A stretch of DNA of 64,000 bases from Limnobaculum eriocheiris (GTDB lineage: Bacteria; Pseudomonadota; Gammaproteobacteria; Enterobacterales; Enterobacteriaceae): contig NZ_JAJNAG010000020.1 of NCBI RefSeq assembly GCF_021010575.1, positions 1 to 64,000 of the forward strand, read 5' to 3'. Positions 9,071 through 19,008 of the stretch are shown here, one piece after another; positions within the stretch are counted from its first letter, which is position 1, and the number at the start of each line of letters is the position of its first letter. Position numbers and translations under genes: made by a program. The notes under the pieces are model-generated. The model did no database searches, was not told the DNA's origin, and saw only the letters and a list, made by a program, of their open reading frames with translations.

Positions 9071-10786
9071 TTAACTGGTATAGGCTCCAGCCATTAACGA
9101 GGCCGCACGCTGGGTGAACTGCTTGTACACCCCTTTACGATGGGAATAGTCCGGACGTACCCACTTAGCCTGACGTTCCGCCATAATAACGTCGATTTGC
9201 TCCGGCGTTTTATGCTCACCATTGATGCCAACGATATTCAGCTTACGGGCAGGTACATCCATTTCGATTAAGTCACCATCCTCCACCAGTGCAATCGGCC
9301 CACCGTCTGCCGCTTCTGGTGAAACGTGCCCTACACAGGGACCACTGGTAGCACCAGAGAATCGGCCATCGGTAATCAATGCCACCCGACCATCCAGACG
9401 GTTGTCATATACAATGGCATCGGTAGTCATCAGCATTTCCGGGGCGCCAGAACCTTTAGGCCCTTCGTAACGGATAAACAGCACATCCCCCGGATTTACC
9501 CGGTTATGAATAATGGCCTGCTGCGCATCTTCTTCTGAGTTAAACACTTTGGCCGGGCCCACGTGTTGATGCATATCGGCGCGACAGGCAGCATATTTGA
9601 TAACCGCACCATCCGGCGCAATATTGCCTTTAAGAATAGCGATAGACCCCTTTTTAGTGGCTGACTCGGGCTTTCTGATCACCTCTTCCGGCTTCACTTT
9701 ATGGTTAGCCAGATAGCCCTGATTACGTTCAAAGAAACCTGACTGTTGTAGCATATCCAGATTATCCCCCAGCGAACGTCCTGTTACGGTCATAACATCC
9801 AAATCCAGCTTGTCGCGCAGTAACCATTGAATCATGGGTACACCACCGGCAAACCAGAACAATTCTGTCACATACTCGCCGCTTGGCTGAATATTGGTGA
9901 GATAAGGAATATCATGATTGATACGGTCAAAGATTTCCGGCTTCAGTTCCCAGCCAAGTTCATGGGCGATGGCCGGTAAATGGATCAGCGCATTGGTGCT
10001 ACCGCCAATAGCCGCATGCACTTTAATGGCGTTCTCAAATGCGGATGGCGTTAATATTTTTGCCGAGGTGATGTTCTTCTCCGCCAGATACATCGCCTGA
10101 TGGCCCGCAGCACGCGCTACCCGACGGATCTCTGACATGGTGGAAGGCATGATGGCACTCCCCGGTAGCGCCATACCAAGGGCTTCTGACATACACTGCA
10201 TGGTGCTGGCCGTTCCCATAAACTGACAGGCTCCGGCGGTAGGACAGCCACACTGTTGATGCGCTTCCACCTGCTTCACGCTAATCTCGCCTTTCTTCAG
10301 TTTGGCCGTCAGCCCACCCAAATCGGACGTGCTCATATTGGGTGCAGGGCGCATAGAACCGCCGGGAATATGAATTAATGGCATATCCAAACGCGCAGCG
10401 GCAATCAAATGGGCCGGAACCGATTTATCGCAGCTGGAAATCAGTACCGCACCATCATAAGGCACAACGGATGCATGGATCTCAACCATATTGGCAATGG
10501 CTTCCCGCGAGGCCAGAATATAGTTCATACCATCATGACCCTGCCCCCAACCATCACAAATATCGGTAACATGATGACGAACAGCACGACCGCCGCTTTC
10601 ATGAACCCCCAACATAGTTTCATAACCCAGCTCATTAAGATGGAAGCTTCCCGGATGGCTTTCACCATAACAGTCATCAATCAGTACCTGAGGTTTCTGG
10701 GTATCTTCTTTGCTGTAGTTCATCCCCATACGTAGTGCATCTAACTGCGACCATAAATCACGAGCGCCCTGACATTTCTGTTTCAT
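9071..10786 (-). CDS. IlvD/Edd-family sugar-acid dehydratase
   Basis: This 571-residue protein belongs to the Fe-S dependent IlvD/Edd dehydratases, which remove water from sugar acids to give 2-keto-3-deoxy acids. Visible family motifs are SSCDKSVPAHLIAA (cluster cysteine), QQCGCPTAGACQFMGTASTM (second cluster site), AIGGSTNALIHLPAIA, and near the C-terminus DGRFSGATSGPCVGHVSPEA. Paired with a keto-deoxy-acid aldolase and an acid transporter, it likely performs the first step of a non-phosphorylating sugar-acid pathway. It is shorter than the E. coli xylonate dehydratases YagF/YjhG (about 655 residues). Amino-acid biosynthesis (IlvD proper) is unlikely given the neighbours. The substrate is not identifiable from sequence alone. 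Confidence 0.85.
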   Translation of the reverse strand: MKQKCQGARDLWSQLDALRMGMNYSKEDTQKPQVLIDDCYGESHPGSFHLNELGYETMLGVHESGGRAVRHHVTDICDGWGQGHDGMNYILASREAIANMVEIHASVVPYDGAVLISSCDKSVPAHLIAAARLDMPLIHIPGGSMRPAPNMSTSDLGGLTAKLKKGEISVKQVEAHQQCGCPTAGACQFMGTASTMQCMSEALGMALPGSAIMPSTMSEIRRVARAAGHQAMYLAEKNITSAKILTPSAFENAIKVHAAIGGSTNALIHLPAIAHELGWELKPEIFDRINHDIPYLTNIQPSGEYVTELFWFAGGVPMIQWLLRDKLDLDVMTVTGRSLGDNLDMLQQSGFFERNQGYLANHKVKPEEVIRKPESATKKGSIAILKGNIAPDGAVIKYAACRADMHQHVGPAKVFNSEEDAQQAIIHNRVNPGDVLFIRYEGPKGSGAPEMLMTTDAIVYDNRLDGRVALITDGRFSGATSGPCVGHVSPEAADGGPIALVEDGDLIEMDVPARKLNIVGINGEHKTPEQIDVIMAERQAKWVRPDYSHRKGVYKQFTQRAASLMAGAYTS

Positions 10787-10828
10787 TTTGTGGTTCCTTT
10801 AATAATTAATTCATCACGACATTACGGA

Positions 10829-12100
10829 TTATTTTTTAGGTGGCCGGGCGGTAATCGCCGGCAGCGTAAATAGCAGGAAAACCGCTATCATTAAGGCAGC
10901 AACCAGTACAAACATACCTGCCGTCTGGCTAACGGTCATGGTTAACAGCCCCACCAGATACGGACCTATAAATCCGCCTAAATTACCCAGTGCGTTAATG
11001 GTTCCACGCACTCCGCCTAATACATTGGATGGGAACAACAGCGGCGGCAGTGTCCAAAACGGCCCCGCATAGGCCTGCAAAAAGAAGCCACACAACACCA
11101 TTACGCCATAAGAAAGCCAGATACTCTCTTTCAGCAACAGAGAAAGGGTTAAACAGACGGCAAAACCAACCAGTGGAATCGCGGTATACAGGCGGCGGTT
11201 CATCGTCTTATCACACCATTTGGCGATATAATATTGACCGAAGATACAAAGCACATAAGGTGCCGCAGTCAGCATCCCTACCATGGTCATCCCACTGCCT
11301 GTCAGGTTTTTAATCAGATTAGGCATCCACAGTGCAAAGCCATAGAACCCGACCTGAACAAAGAAATAGATACCAATCAGTTTCCACAGGTTTGGACTGC
11401 GAATAATGGTGCTGATACTGGCTTTATCATCAATGGAAGCCCCCATACGGTCCTCTTCCAGCTTTTTCTCAATCCACTCACGTTCCCGTGGGCCCAGCCA
11501 TTTCGCCTGATGAGGATGGTCAGATACCAACGGCATCCAGACAAACAGCAGCGCCAGTGACAGTACCCCTTCAATGATGAACATTTCACGCCAGCCGTGC
11601 AGCTCAATTAACCAGCCGGACAGTGGGCCTGTAATAATCGAAGCAACTGCCAGATTCATCTGGAAAAAGGCAATGGCCCTGGCCCGCTCTTCATTAGGAA
11701 ACCAGTGACCAATTAAGGCCAGAATTGCCGGATATACCCCTCCCTCAGCAACGCCAAGAATGAAGCGGATAATCAATAACTGAGTCGGGTTTTGCACAAA
11801 ACCGGTTAGCAGGGCAAATCCTCCCCAGGCGACAATGGTCCAGGCAATAAATTTCCTGGCGCTGTAACGTTCAGCAATATGGCCGCCGGGTATTTGCAGG
11901 AAGATATAACCGATAAAGAAAATCCCTGCCACCAACCCGGCAAATGACGCCGTCATGCCTAAGTCTTTATCCATACCACCGGCAATACCGATTGCGATAT
12001 TAGTTCGGTCCATATAAGCCACGATATAGACCAAAATGGTTGCCGGAATGATATGCATCCAGCGCCCTTTAGGAATAGGTTTACTTGAATCTGTGCTCAT
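10829..12100 (-). CDS. MFS transporter, sugar-acid/anion:cation symporter type
   Basis: The 423-residue inner-membrane protein has about 12 hydrophobic segments and the marks of the ACS branch of the major facilitator superfamily (relatives of ExuT, GudP, GarP): DRTNIAIGIAGGMDKDLGM in helix 1, IPGGHIAERYSARKFI in loop 2-3, and EGGVYPAILALIGHWFPNEE. It is the first gene of the operon, 42 bp ahead of the dehydratase, and is divergent from the GldA-like dehydrogenase. It probably imports the sugar acid handled by the downstream enzymes. Confidence 0.88.
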   Translation of the reverse strand: MSTDSSKPIPKGRWMHIIPATILVYIVAYMDRTNIAIGIAGGMDKDLGMTASFAGLVAGIFFIGYIFLQIPGGHIAERYSARKFIAWTIVAWGGFALLTGFVQNPTQLLIIRFILGVAEGGVYPAILALIGHWFPNEERARAIAFFQMNLAVASIITGPLSGWLIELHGWREMFIIEGVLSLALLFVWMPLVSDHPHQAKWLGPREREWIEKKLEEDRMGASIDDKASISTIIRSPNLWKLIGIYFFVQVGFYGFALWMPNLIKNLTGSGMTMVGMLTAAPYVLCIFGQYYIAKWCDKTMNRRLYTAIPLVGFAVCLTLSLLLKESIWLSYGVMVLCGFFLQAYAGPFWTLPPLLFPSNVLGGVRGTINALGNLGGFIGPYLVGLLTMTVSQTAGMFVLVAALMIAVFLLFTLPAITARPPKK

Positions 12101-12412
12101 TAGTATGTTCCTTGGTTCAACCGCTAAATGATAAAAAACGCGAGTACGTTTGTTGTTTGTTATTCATTGTTACGCAATTTGTTCTGCATATAGAACAAAT
12201 ATTCAATATACGGAACAATATTCCTCGCGCTGCATAAAAGAGTCAATGGGGGAAATTGCCAAAGTTGAATATCTGTGAACTGACGCAACTTTCGCCATTC
12301 TGAAGTTGACGCCAAATAATTTCGGGAAGAATATACCCGCATACAGAACAGCAGTTCCACATAAAGAACAATAAGCACTGGTAACCATTTTTATCACGAT
12401 TAAGGAGCTAAA
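12101..12412. promoter_or_regulatory. divergent promoter with repeated TGTTCT/AGAACA half-sites (candidate IclR-type operators)
   Basis: Between the transporter and the dehydrogenase the half-site recurs. TTGTTCT-gcatat-AGAACAA is a perfect palindrome at 12179-12198; GGAACAAT lies at 12212-12219; GAAC-agca-GTTC is a palindrome at 12346-12357; AAAGAACAAT lies at 12363-12372. The first pair is near the transporter start and the second near the dehydrogenase start, so one regulator could control both directions. The dehydrogenase start is preceded by TAAGGAGCTAAA. Confidence 0.5.
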
Positions 12413-13513
12413 ATGATTACTACTGCTATTTTCCCCGGTCGTTACGTACAAGGTTCCGGGGCGGTTGAGAAGTGTTTAGGTGATGAGCTATCGCGCCTGG
12501 GTCAGAAGGCACTCATTTTGCAGGATCCCGTGGTTCATCAAAAGCTGGGCAGCCATATTGCTAAAGCGCTGGAGGGAAAAATTGCCTGTCAGGTTGAGGT
12601 GTTTAATAGCGAATGCTCTGATGAAGAGATCGATCGTATTTCGGCGCTGGCACAAAACTACGGTGCTGAAGTGATTGTAGGTATTGGCGGAGGAAAAACC
12701 TTAGATACCGCCAAAGCAACCGGCGCATTCCTTAAGCTTCCTATTGCTATTGTACCAACGCTGGCCTCTACCGATGCTCCATGCAGCTCTTTAGTGGTGA
12801 TTTACACTCAGGAAGGCAAATTTAAGCGCTATATGATGATCCCCCGCAACCCTGACGTGGTGCTGGTTGATTCAAAAATTATCGCGCAGGCTCCGGTACG
12901 TTTTCTGGTTTCCGGCATTGGCGATGCGCTGGCAACCTGGTTTGAAGCAGAAGATTGCCGCATAAAAATGGCTGGCAATATGACCGGTCGCCCTGGCCCA
13001 ATGTCGGCTTATGGTTTGGCGCGTTTATGTTATGACACCTTATTGCAATATGCGATACTGGCGAAATCGGCCTGCGAACAGCAGCAGGTTACTCCAGCGC
13101 TGGAGCTCGTTATTGAAGCTAACACCCTGCTCTCAGGATTAGGCTTTGAAAGCGGTGGTCTGGCCGCAGCACACGCCATCCATAATGGATTAACCGTGCT
13201 ACCACAAACCCACAGTTACTGGCACGGAGAAAAAGTCGCCTTTGGCACACTGGCCATGCTGATGCTCACCGACCGTGAGCCCGAAGTGATTGATACGGTC
13301 TATAACTTCTGCCGCGATGTCGGTTTGCCAACCACACTGGCAGATATCGGGTTAAAACAGGTGAGCGATGACGATCTGATGAAAGTAGCAGAAGCCTCGT
13401 GCAATCAGGGGGAAACTATCCATAATGAACCTTATGAGATCTCCGCTGAAAATGTGTTGGCGGCATTAAGGGCGGCTGATGCAGAGGGGCAACGGCGTAA
13501 GCTGTTCGCCTGA
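12413..13513 (+). CDS. GldA-like iron/zinc-containing alcohol (glycerol) dehydrogenase
   Basis: The 366-residue protein matches the glycerol dehydrogenase branch of the iron-containing alcohol dehydrogenases along its full length. The NAD-binding motif GIGGGKTLDTAKATGAF is present. Metal ligands are visible as Asp in PTLASTDAPCSSL, His in AAAHAIHNGLT and His in YWHGEKVAFG. E. coli GldA (367 residues) oxidises glycerol to dihydroxyacetone and also acts on other small hydroxy compounds. Here the gene is divergent from the sugar-acid operon and shares its promoter region. It may reduce or oxidise the aldehyde released by the aldolase rather than serve glycerol. That role is inference. Confidence 0.85.
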   Translation: MITTAIFPGRYVQGSGAVEKCLGDELSRLGQKALILQDPVVHQKLGSHIAKALEGKIACQVEVFNSECSDEEIDRISALAQNYGAEVIVGIGGGKTLDTAKATGAFLKLPIAIVPTLASTDAPCSSLVVIYTQEGKFKRYMMIPRNPDVVLVDSKIIAQAPVRFLVSGIGDALATWFEAEDCRIKMAGNMTGRPGPMSAYGLARLCYDTLLQYAILAKSACEQQQVTPALELVIEANTLLSGLGFESGGLAAAHAIHNGLTVLPQTHSYWHGEKVAFGTLAMLMLTDREPEVIDTVYNFCRDVGLPTTLADIGLKQVSDDDLMKVAEASCNQGETIHNEPYEISAENVLAALRAADAEGQRRKLFA

Positions 13514-13529
13514 GACAATAAAAAACAAG

Positions 13530-13550
13530 ATGGCCTGCATCGCAGGCCAT
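13530..13550 (+). terminator. terminator after the GldA-like gene
   Basis: TGGCCTGC-atc-GCAGGCCA forms a tight 8-bp stem, extended by flanking A and T, 17 bases after the stop codon. The following T-tract is short. Confidence 0.6.
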
Positions 13551-13624
13551 TTGAGACTGATGACAAAGTCAGATGATTCAGTTTTACGGGGTCAGTCCAT
13601 CTAAGCCCGGAGCGCTCCTTAGTT

Positions 13625-13714
13625 AAGTACAGATGGTCTTCCGGCCGAGCACGAAAGTGATATGAGCAACATCGTTTTTACGGCCGGAATATTCACAGAT
13701 ACTGATTTATCAGC
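13625..13714 (+). repeat. dispersed 90-bp intergenic repeat, copy 1
   Basis: This segment is similar to 32258-32346. Shared blocks include AGTACAGA-GGT near the start, TTTTTACG, CGGAATAT, CACAGAT and CTGATTTAT-AGC at the end. Both copies lie between the 3' ends of convergent genes. No coding potential or clear stem is shared. Confidence 0.65.
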
Positions 13715-13771
13715 AGACTAAAATGAAATGCCCCACACCGCAGTCCATTTTATTAAGCTAAAAAACCAATA

Positions 13772-14512
13772 TTACCCCAGCGCCTTCAGCTCCTGATGCA
13801 CTTTCGTCAGCCACTCCTTATGCATTTTACGATAGTGCGGTTTAGCGCGACGGGCCATAACGGCAATCGTCTCTAACTGATGTTTAGCTTCCAGTTTATC
13901 GCCCTTTTCTGTCAGCAGTTGGTAGTAACGAAAGCGTGCTTCTGGTCCGGTGTAATACTCAACCAAAACTCTGAATTCATCTTCGGCTTTATCAAGACCG
14001 CCAGTTTGTTGCAGCGATCGGGCATACAGCAAATGACCGTCCTGAGAGCGATAGTCAGGATTAGCATCAATCAGTCGTTCCAGGGTTTTCAGGCAGGAGA
14101 CCGGATCCTGACTGTCAAACTGTGCCTGAGCCAGCTTAACTAAAATGTCCGGATCCTGAACAAAAATACCGGTTAACGCTTTTTGATAATTCGCAACTGC
14201 TTCCTGTGGCCTGCCAATACGCAATAGTTCATCGGCTAAACGCACATAGTTCTGGCTGGTTTCGGTAATCACCAGCTCATCACGCAGCATACGCACATGA
14301 CGTTCCGGATCCATCTTATCCTGTGCTTTACCCAACAGGCGCTTACCATCGCGGCTGCCTAGCAGGTCCGGTAATATAATAGCCAGTACATATATCGCAC
14401 AACCAATACCCGGCAAACCAATAATGAGATACAGCCAATAACGTTCCTGTCCAGTTTTCACCACATGAACGCCACACATGATTTGAATAATAACCACCAG
14501 AATAACCGGCAT
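13772..14512 (-). CDS. membrane-anchored TPR protein of unknown function
   Basis: The start at 14512 (MPVILVVIIQIMCGVHVVKT) is chosen because AGGGAG sits seven bases before it; an upstream ATG at 14530 lacks this. The 246-residue product has two hydrophobic helices in the first 50 residues. Then follows a cytoplasmic or periplasmic part with tetratricopeptide-like repeats (about 85-230, for example SQNYVRLADELLRIGRPQEA and AVANYQKALTGIFVQDPDIL). Such proteins act as scaffolds, but no partner can be named. It is convergent with the GldA-like gene and divergent from ybiT. Confidence 0.75.
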   Translation of the reverse strand: MPVILVVIIQIMCGVHVVKTGQERYWLYLIIGLPGIGCAIYVLAIILPDLLGSRDGKRLLGKAQDKMDPERHVRMLRDELVITETSQNYVRLADELLRIGRPQEAVANYQKALTGIFVQDPDILVKLAQAQFDSQDPVSCLKTLERLIDANPDYRSQDGHLLYARSLQQTGGLDKAEDEFRVLVEYYTGPEARFRYYQLLTEKGDKLEAKHQLETIAVMARRAKPHYRKMHKEWLTKVHQELKALG

Positions 14513-14789
14513 TTCAGCACTCCCTGCCAAAAGTAAAACAATCGCTATAATGGAGGCATCATATTGCTGAGACGGCTGTCTGACAATGATTTCAGCATAT
14601 AAACGCAGTAAAATAATAAATTATGAAATTAATTATCCCCTTATTTTCTATTTATAGAATTTAATTATTCTTTGCCATGAATCTGCAAAAAGAATGCAGA
14701 AAAAATAGTCTGCTCACAGGGATGCCTAAACCACCGCGATCTGTGGCATAATGTGCCTAATATCACACTTTCAACTATGAGTATTCGTT

Positions 14790-16388
14790 TTGTTAATCAG
14801 CAATAATATTACTATGCAGTTTGGCTCCAAGCCGCTGTTTGAAAACATTTCGGTCAAATTTGGCGGCGGTAATCGCTACGGTTTAATTGGTGCTAACGGT
14901 AGTGGTAAATCCACCTTTATGAAGATATTAGGTGGCGATCTGGCCCCTTCCGGCGGCAACGTATTTCTCGATCCAAATGAGCGCCTGGGTAAACTGAAAC
15001 AGGACCAGTTTGCCTATGAAGAGTACAGCGTACTGGATACCGTGATTATGGGCCACGCTGAACTTTGGCAAGTTAAAGAAGAACGCGACCGCATCTATAA
15101 TCTACCGGAAATGAGTGAAGAAGATGGGCTAAAAGTTGCCGATCTGGAAGTTCAGTACGGAGAGATGGATGGATATACTGCGGAGTCCCGCGCCGGTGAA
15201 CTGCTGTTAGGTGTGGGTATTCCGGTAGAACAGCATTATGGCCCGATGAGCGAAGTGGCACCGGGCTGGAAACTGCGGGTATTACTGGCTCAGGCACTTT
15301 TTGCCGATCCGGACATTCTGCTGCTCGACGAACCAACCAACAACCTGGATATTGATACTATTCGCTGGCTGGAACAGACGCTAAACGACCGTAACAGCAC
15401 CATGATCATCATTTCCCATGACCGTCACTTTCTGAATATGGTATGTACCCACATGGCCGATTTGGATTACGGTGAACTTCGTGTCTATCCGGGTAACTAT
15501 GATGAGTATATGACTGCCTCAACTCAGGCCCGTGAACGCCTGTTGGCAGACAACGCCAAGAAAAAGGCCCAGATTAACGAACTGCAATCTTTCGTTAGCC
15601 GTTTTAGCGCCAACGCCTCCAAATCTCGTCAGGCAACATCACGCGCTCGTCAGATTGATAAAATCCAGTTGGAAGAAGTTAAGGCGTCCAGCCGCCAGAA
15701 TCCATTTATTCGCTTTGAACAGGACAAAAAATTGTTCCGTAATGCGCTGGAAGTGGAAAACCTGTCAAAAGGTTATGACGGCAACGCCCCGCTGTTTAAA
15801 AACATCAATCTGATGCTGGAAGTGGGCGAAAAAGTGGCGGTGTTGGGTACCAACGGCGTGGGTAAAACAACGCTGCTGAAAACCTTAATCGGTGAATTAA
15901 CCCCGGATTCAGGTCGCTTGAAATGGTCAGAAAACGCCAGTATTGGTTATTACGCTCAGGACCATGCCTCTGACTTTGAAATTGATATGACCGTGTTTGA
16001 CTGGATGAGCCTGTGGATGCAGCCTAATGACGATGAGCAATCAGTGCGCAGCGTATTGGGTCGCCTGCTGTTCTCTCAGGACGATATTAAGAAATCGATC
16101 AAAGTCCTGTCCGGTGGTGAAAAAGGCCGTATGCTGTTTGGCAAACTGATGATGACTCGCCCTAACATTCTGATTATGGATGAGCCAACCAACCACCTGG
16201 ATATGGAATCTATCGAATCACTGAATATGGCGCTGGAGCTGTATCAGGGAACGCTGATTTTCGTCTCCCATGACCGTGAATTTGTTAGCTCACTGGCTAC
16301 ACGCATCATCGAAATTACTCCGGAAAAAGTCACCGACTTCAGCGGTAATTATGATGATTATCTGCGTAGTCAGGGGATTAATAACTGA
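14790..16388 (+). CDS. ybiT: ABC-F family ATPase YbiT
   Basis: The soluble ABC-F protein has two nucleotide-binding domains and no membrane part; this family acts on ribosomes. The 532 residues align with E. coli YbiT throughout. Walker A motifs GANGSGKST and GTNGVGKTT and Walker B motifs [11 protein letters not shown] and [11 protein letters not shown] are intact. The linker between domains contains [19 protein letters not shown]. The start is a TTG at 14790 ([10 protein letters not shown] follows), which matches the E. coli N-terminus; the next in-frame ATG at 14814 would remove conserved residues. A strong terminator follows. Confidence 0.95.
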   Translation: MLISNNITMQFGSKPLFENISVKFGGGNRYGLIGANGSGKSTFMKILGGDLAPSGGNVFLDPNERLGKLKQDQFAYEEYSVLDTVIMGHAELWQVKEERDRIYNLPEMSEEDGLKVADLEVQYGEMDGYTAESRAGELLLGVGIPVEQHYGPMSEVAPGWKLRVLLAQALFADPDILLLDEPTNNLDIDTIRWLEQTLNDRNSTMIIISHDRHFLNMVCTHMADLDYGELRVYPGNYDEYMTASTQARERLLADNAKKKAQINELQSFVSRFSANASKSRQATSRARQIDKIQLEEVKASSRQNPFIRFEQDKKLFRNALEVENLSKGYDGNAPLFKNINLMLEVGEKVAVLGTNGVGKTTLLKTLIGELTPDSGRLKWSENASIGYYAQDHASDFEIDMTVFDWMSLWMQPNDDEQSVRSVLGRLLFSQDDIKKSIKVLSGGEKGRMLFGKLMMTRPNILIMDEPTNHLDMESIESLNMALELYQGTLIFVSHDREFVSSLATRIIEITPEKVTDFSGNYDDYLRSQGINN

Positions 16389-16410
16389 TTAGTCAGCAAG
16401 AAATAAACAA

Positions 16411-16446
16411 AGGCCACCAGCAAGTTTATGTTGGTGGCCCTTTTTA
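16411..16446. terminator. bidirectional terminator between ybiT and rhlE
   Basis: GGCCACCA and TGGTGGCC form an 8-bp stem followed by TTTTTATT on the plus strand. On the minus strand it follows the rhlE stop with TTTGTTT. Confidence 0.8.
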
Positions 16447-16462
16447 TTACTCACAACGGTAT

Positions 16463-17866
16463 TTAACTACCCGCTGACTCCGAACGACGGGCGCCCGCAT
16501 ATGAAGCACGCCTTTGTTGAGCAGGTTTATCCGAGCGAGGCTTCTGGCTACGCGGCTTGTTGTCACCCCGACCTTCAGACTTATTGCCCCACGGACTATT
16601 GTTATCACTACGACCAGCATGTTGACCCGCAGCCGGACGAGCGCGTCCGGAATTTGGACGTCCACCTTGCCCTTGCCCCTGACCTCTCCCCTGACGACCA
16701 TTGATAATAGGTTCAGCTTTAATGGTTGGATCGGGTTCATAGCCTGGTAAAGCAATACGTGCAATTTCAAACTTCAGCAGACGCTCAATATCACGCAGCA
16801 GTTTATGTTCATCAACACAAACTAAAGAGACCGCTTCTCCGGTACATTCAGCACGGCCGGTACGACCAATACGGTGAACATAATCTTCCGGGACGTTTGG
16901 CAACTCATAGTTAACCACATGAGGCAGATGGTCGATATCCAGACCACGAGCAGCAATATCGGTAGCGACCAATACACGAATTTTACCGTTCTTAAACTCA
17001 TCCAGAGCACGAGTGCGGGCACCCTGACTCTTATTACCATGAATGGCGGAAGCGGTAATACCGTCTTTATTTAGCTGCTCTGCCAGATGGTTAGCCCCGT
17101 GTTTAGTACGGGTAAATACCAGCACCTGTTGCCACTGGCCTTCACCAATCATTTGTGACAGCAGCTCCCGCTTACGTTTTTTATCAACAAAATGGACCTT
17201 CTGATCCACCAGTTCTGATGGCGTATTGCGTTTTGCGACTTCCACAGAAGCCGGATTATGCAGCAGTTTAGATGCCAGCCCTTTAATCTCATCGGAGAAC
17301 GTGGCAGAGAACAGCAGATTCTGGCGTTTGGCAGGCAGTTTAGCTAACACACGACGAATATCGTGAATAAAACCCATATCCAGCATACGGTCAGCTTCGT
17401 CCAGTACCAGAATTTCGACTTTAGATAAATCGACCGCATTTTGATGTTCTAAATCCAGTAAACGTCCCGGCGTCGCCACCAGTACATCTACCCCTCCGCG
17501 CAGCTTCATCATCTGCGGGTTAATGCTAACGCCACCGAAAACCACCAGTGAACGAATATTTAAATGGCGACTATAATCACGCACATTTTCCCCAACCTGA
17601 GCAGCCAGTTCGCGGGTTGGTGTCAAAATCAGTGCTCTGACCGGGCGGCGGCCACGAGCAGCTTCACCGTTTACCGTTAAACGCTGTAATAATGGGAGAG
17701 TAAAACCTGCGGTTTTACCGGTACCCGTTTGCGCACAGGCCATTAAATCACGGCCAGATAAAACAACAGGAATCGCCTGCTGCTGAATAGGTGTCGGATC
17801 GCGATAACCCTGTTCTTCAACCGCGCGCAAAATATCGGCACTTAAGCCGAGTGAATTAAAAGACAT
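16463..17866 (-). CDS. rhlE: DEAD-box ATP-dependent RNA helicase RhlE
   Basis: The start at 17866 ([20 protein letters not shown]) matches E. coli RhlE. The 467-residue protein shows the helicase motifs in order: Q motif [10 protein letters not shown], motif [29 protein letters not shown], and motif [10 protein letters not shown]. After about residue 375 the tail is a low-complexity basic extension rich in Gly, Gln, Arg and Ser ([11 protein letters not shown] and later), typical of RhlE RNA-binding tails. RhlE remodels RNA during ribosome assembly and decay. It is convergent with ybiT. Confidence 0.95.
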   Translation of the reverse strand: MSFNSLGLSADILRAVEEQGYRDPTPIQQQAIPVVLSGRDLMACAQTGTGKTAGFTLPLLQRLTVNGEAARGRRPVRALILTPTRELAAQVGENVRDYSRHLNIRSLVVFGGVSINPQMMKLRGGVDVLVATPGRLLDLEHQNAVDLSKVEILVLDEADRMLDMGFIHDIRRVLAKLPAKRQNLLFSATFSDEIKGLASKLLHNPASVEVAKRNTPSELVDQKVHFVDKKRKRELLSQMIGEGQWQQVLVFTRTKHGANHLAEQLNKDGITASAIHGNKSQGARTRALDEFKNGKIRVLVATDIAARGLDIDHLPHVVNYELPNVPEDYVHRIGRTGRAECTGEAVSLVCVDEHKLLRDIERLLKFEIARIALPGYEPDPTIKAEPIINGRQGRGQGQGQGGRPNSGRARPAAGQHAGRSDNNSPWGNKSEGRGDNKPRSQKPRSDKPAQQRRASYAGARRSESAGS

Positions 17867-18094
17867 ATAAGGAAAAACTCCAGACTCGCCCGGCAAACAT
17901 TCCGTAGAGGAATAGTCGTTTGCTACGGTCCTGACGAGATTATTATTACGAGGTATGACGTTGAGGCATTACCGCGAGGAATATGGCGTAGACCGAAGTA
18001 CGCCGGATGTAGTCAGTATAACAGAACTTCTATCAGTTAGTGTAACTATTCAGAATTTCACTAATTAACGATTGATTATCAACTTTTTAGAAAC

Positions 18095-18122
18095 AATAAG
18101 GGCGCGAAATCGCGCCCTTATT
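18095..18122. terminator. perfect palindromic terminator after ybhL
   Basis: AATAAGGGCGCG-aaat-CGCGCCCTTATT is a perfect 12-bp stem with a 4-nt loop just past the ybhL stop. Confidence 0.8.
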
Positions 18123-18144
18123 CAATATTGCCTTGCGGATGATA

Positions 18145-18846
18145 TTAGCGGCGATCGCCTAAAATACGCAGCAGCATTAAGAACAGGTTGATGAAGTCTA
18201 AATAGAGGGTTAAAGCACCCATAATAGAAGACTTACGGTAACCTTCTCTGTCATCGATAGAGACTTGCTCACCAATGGCTTTCAGTTTTTGTGTGTCATA
18301 AGCGGTTAAACCAACAAACACAATAACGCCGATATAGGTGATTGCCCAGGTCAGCGCCGGGCTCTTAAGGAAAATATTGACCAGTGAAGCCAGCAGAATA
18401 CCAATCAGGCCCATAATCATCATGCTGCCTAATTTGCTTAAATCACGCTTGGTGGTATATCCGTACAGGCTCATAGCACCAAAGGTACCGGCAGTAACAA
18501 AGAAAGTACTGGCAATTGAGCTGCTGGTATAAGCAATAAAGATACTGGATAAGGTTAATCCGGTCAGAACCGAATAGAGCATAAACAGCGTTGTGGCTAA
18601 AGCACCACTAATGCGGTTAAGCATACCGGACAGGAAAAACACCACGCCCAGTTGCACAATAATCAGACCAAAAAAGGTGATATTGCTGGAGAAAATGAAT
18701 GACTGAAGCGCAGTTCCGGTAACAAACCAGGCGGTAAATGCAGTCAATAACAGACCGCAGGTCATCCATCCGTAGACCTGAGCCATAAACGCCTGAATAC
18801 CGGTATTGGCGTGTTCTACGATAGTACCGTTGTGACGTGGATCCAT
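18145..18846 (-). CDS. ybhL: Bax inhibitor-1 family membrane protein YbhL
   Basis: The start at 18846 (MDPRHNGTIVEHANTGIQAF, behind AGAAGGAC) gives 234 residues, as in E. coli YbhL. It is an inner-membrane protein of the BI-1/UPF0005 family with seven hydrophobic segments. The conserved motif ITYIGVIVFVGLTAYDTQKL lies near the C-terminus. The biochemical role in bacteria is unsettled; a calcium-leak function is known for a relative. It neighbours moaE as in E. coli. Confidence 0.93.
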   Translation of the reverse strand: MDPRHNGTIVEHANTGIQAFMAQVYGWMTCGLLLTAFTAWFVTGTALQSFIFSSNITFFGLIIVQLGVVFFLSGMLNRISGALATTLFMLYSVLTGLTLSSIFIAYTSSSIASTFFVTAGTFGAMSLYGYTTKRDLSKLGSMMIMGLIGILLASLVNIFLKSPALTWAITYIGVIVFVGLTAYDTQKLKAIGEQVSIDDREGYRKSSIMGALTLYLDFINLFLMLLRILGDRR

Positions 18847-19008
18847 TAATTTTGTCCTTCTTATCTCATAAGCCAAAAAACAGGGGTGAAAACAGCTAAA
18901 TTTACCCAAGGTTATCACATATTATGACACCTGATGGCAAAAATAATTTCGTAATGTCTGGTAAAGATAGATGGATATTCCTCCTTTCACCCGACATCTG
19001 AGCGTGGT

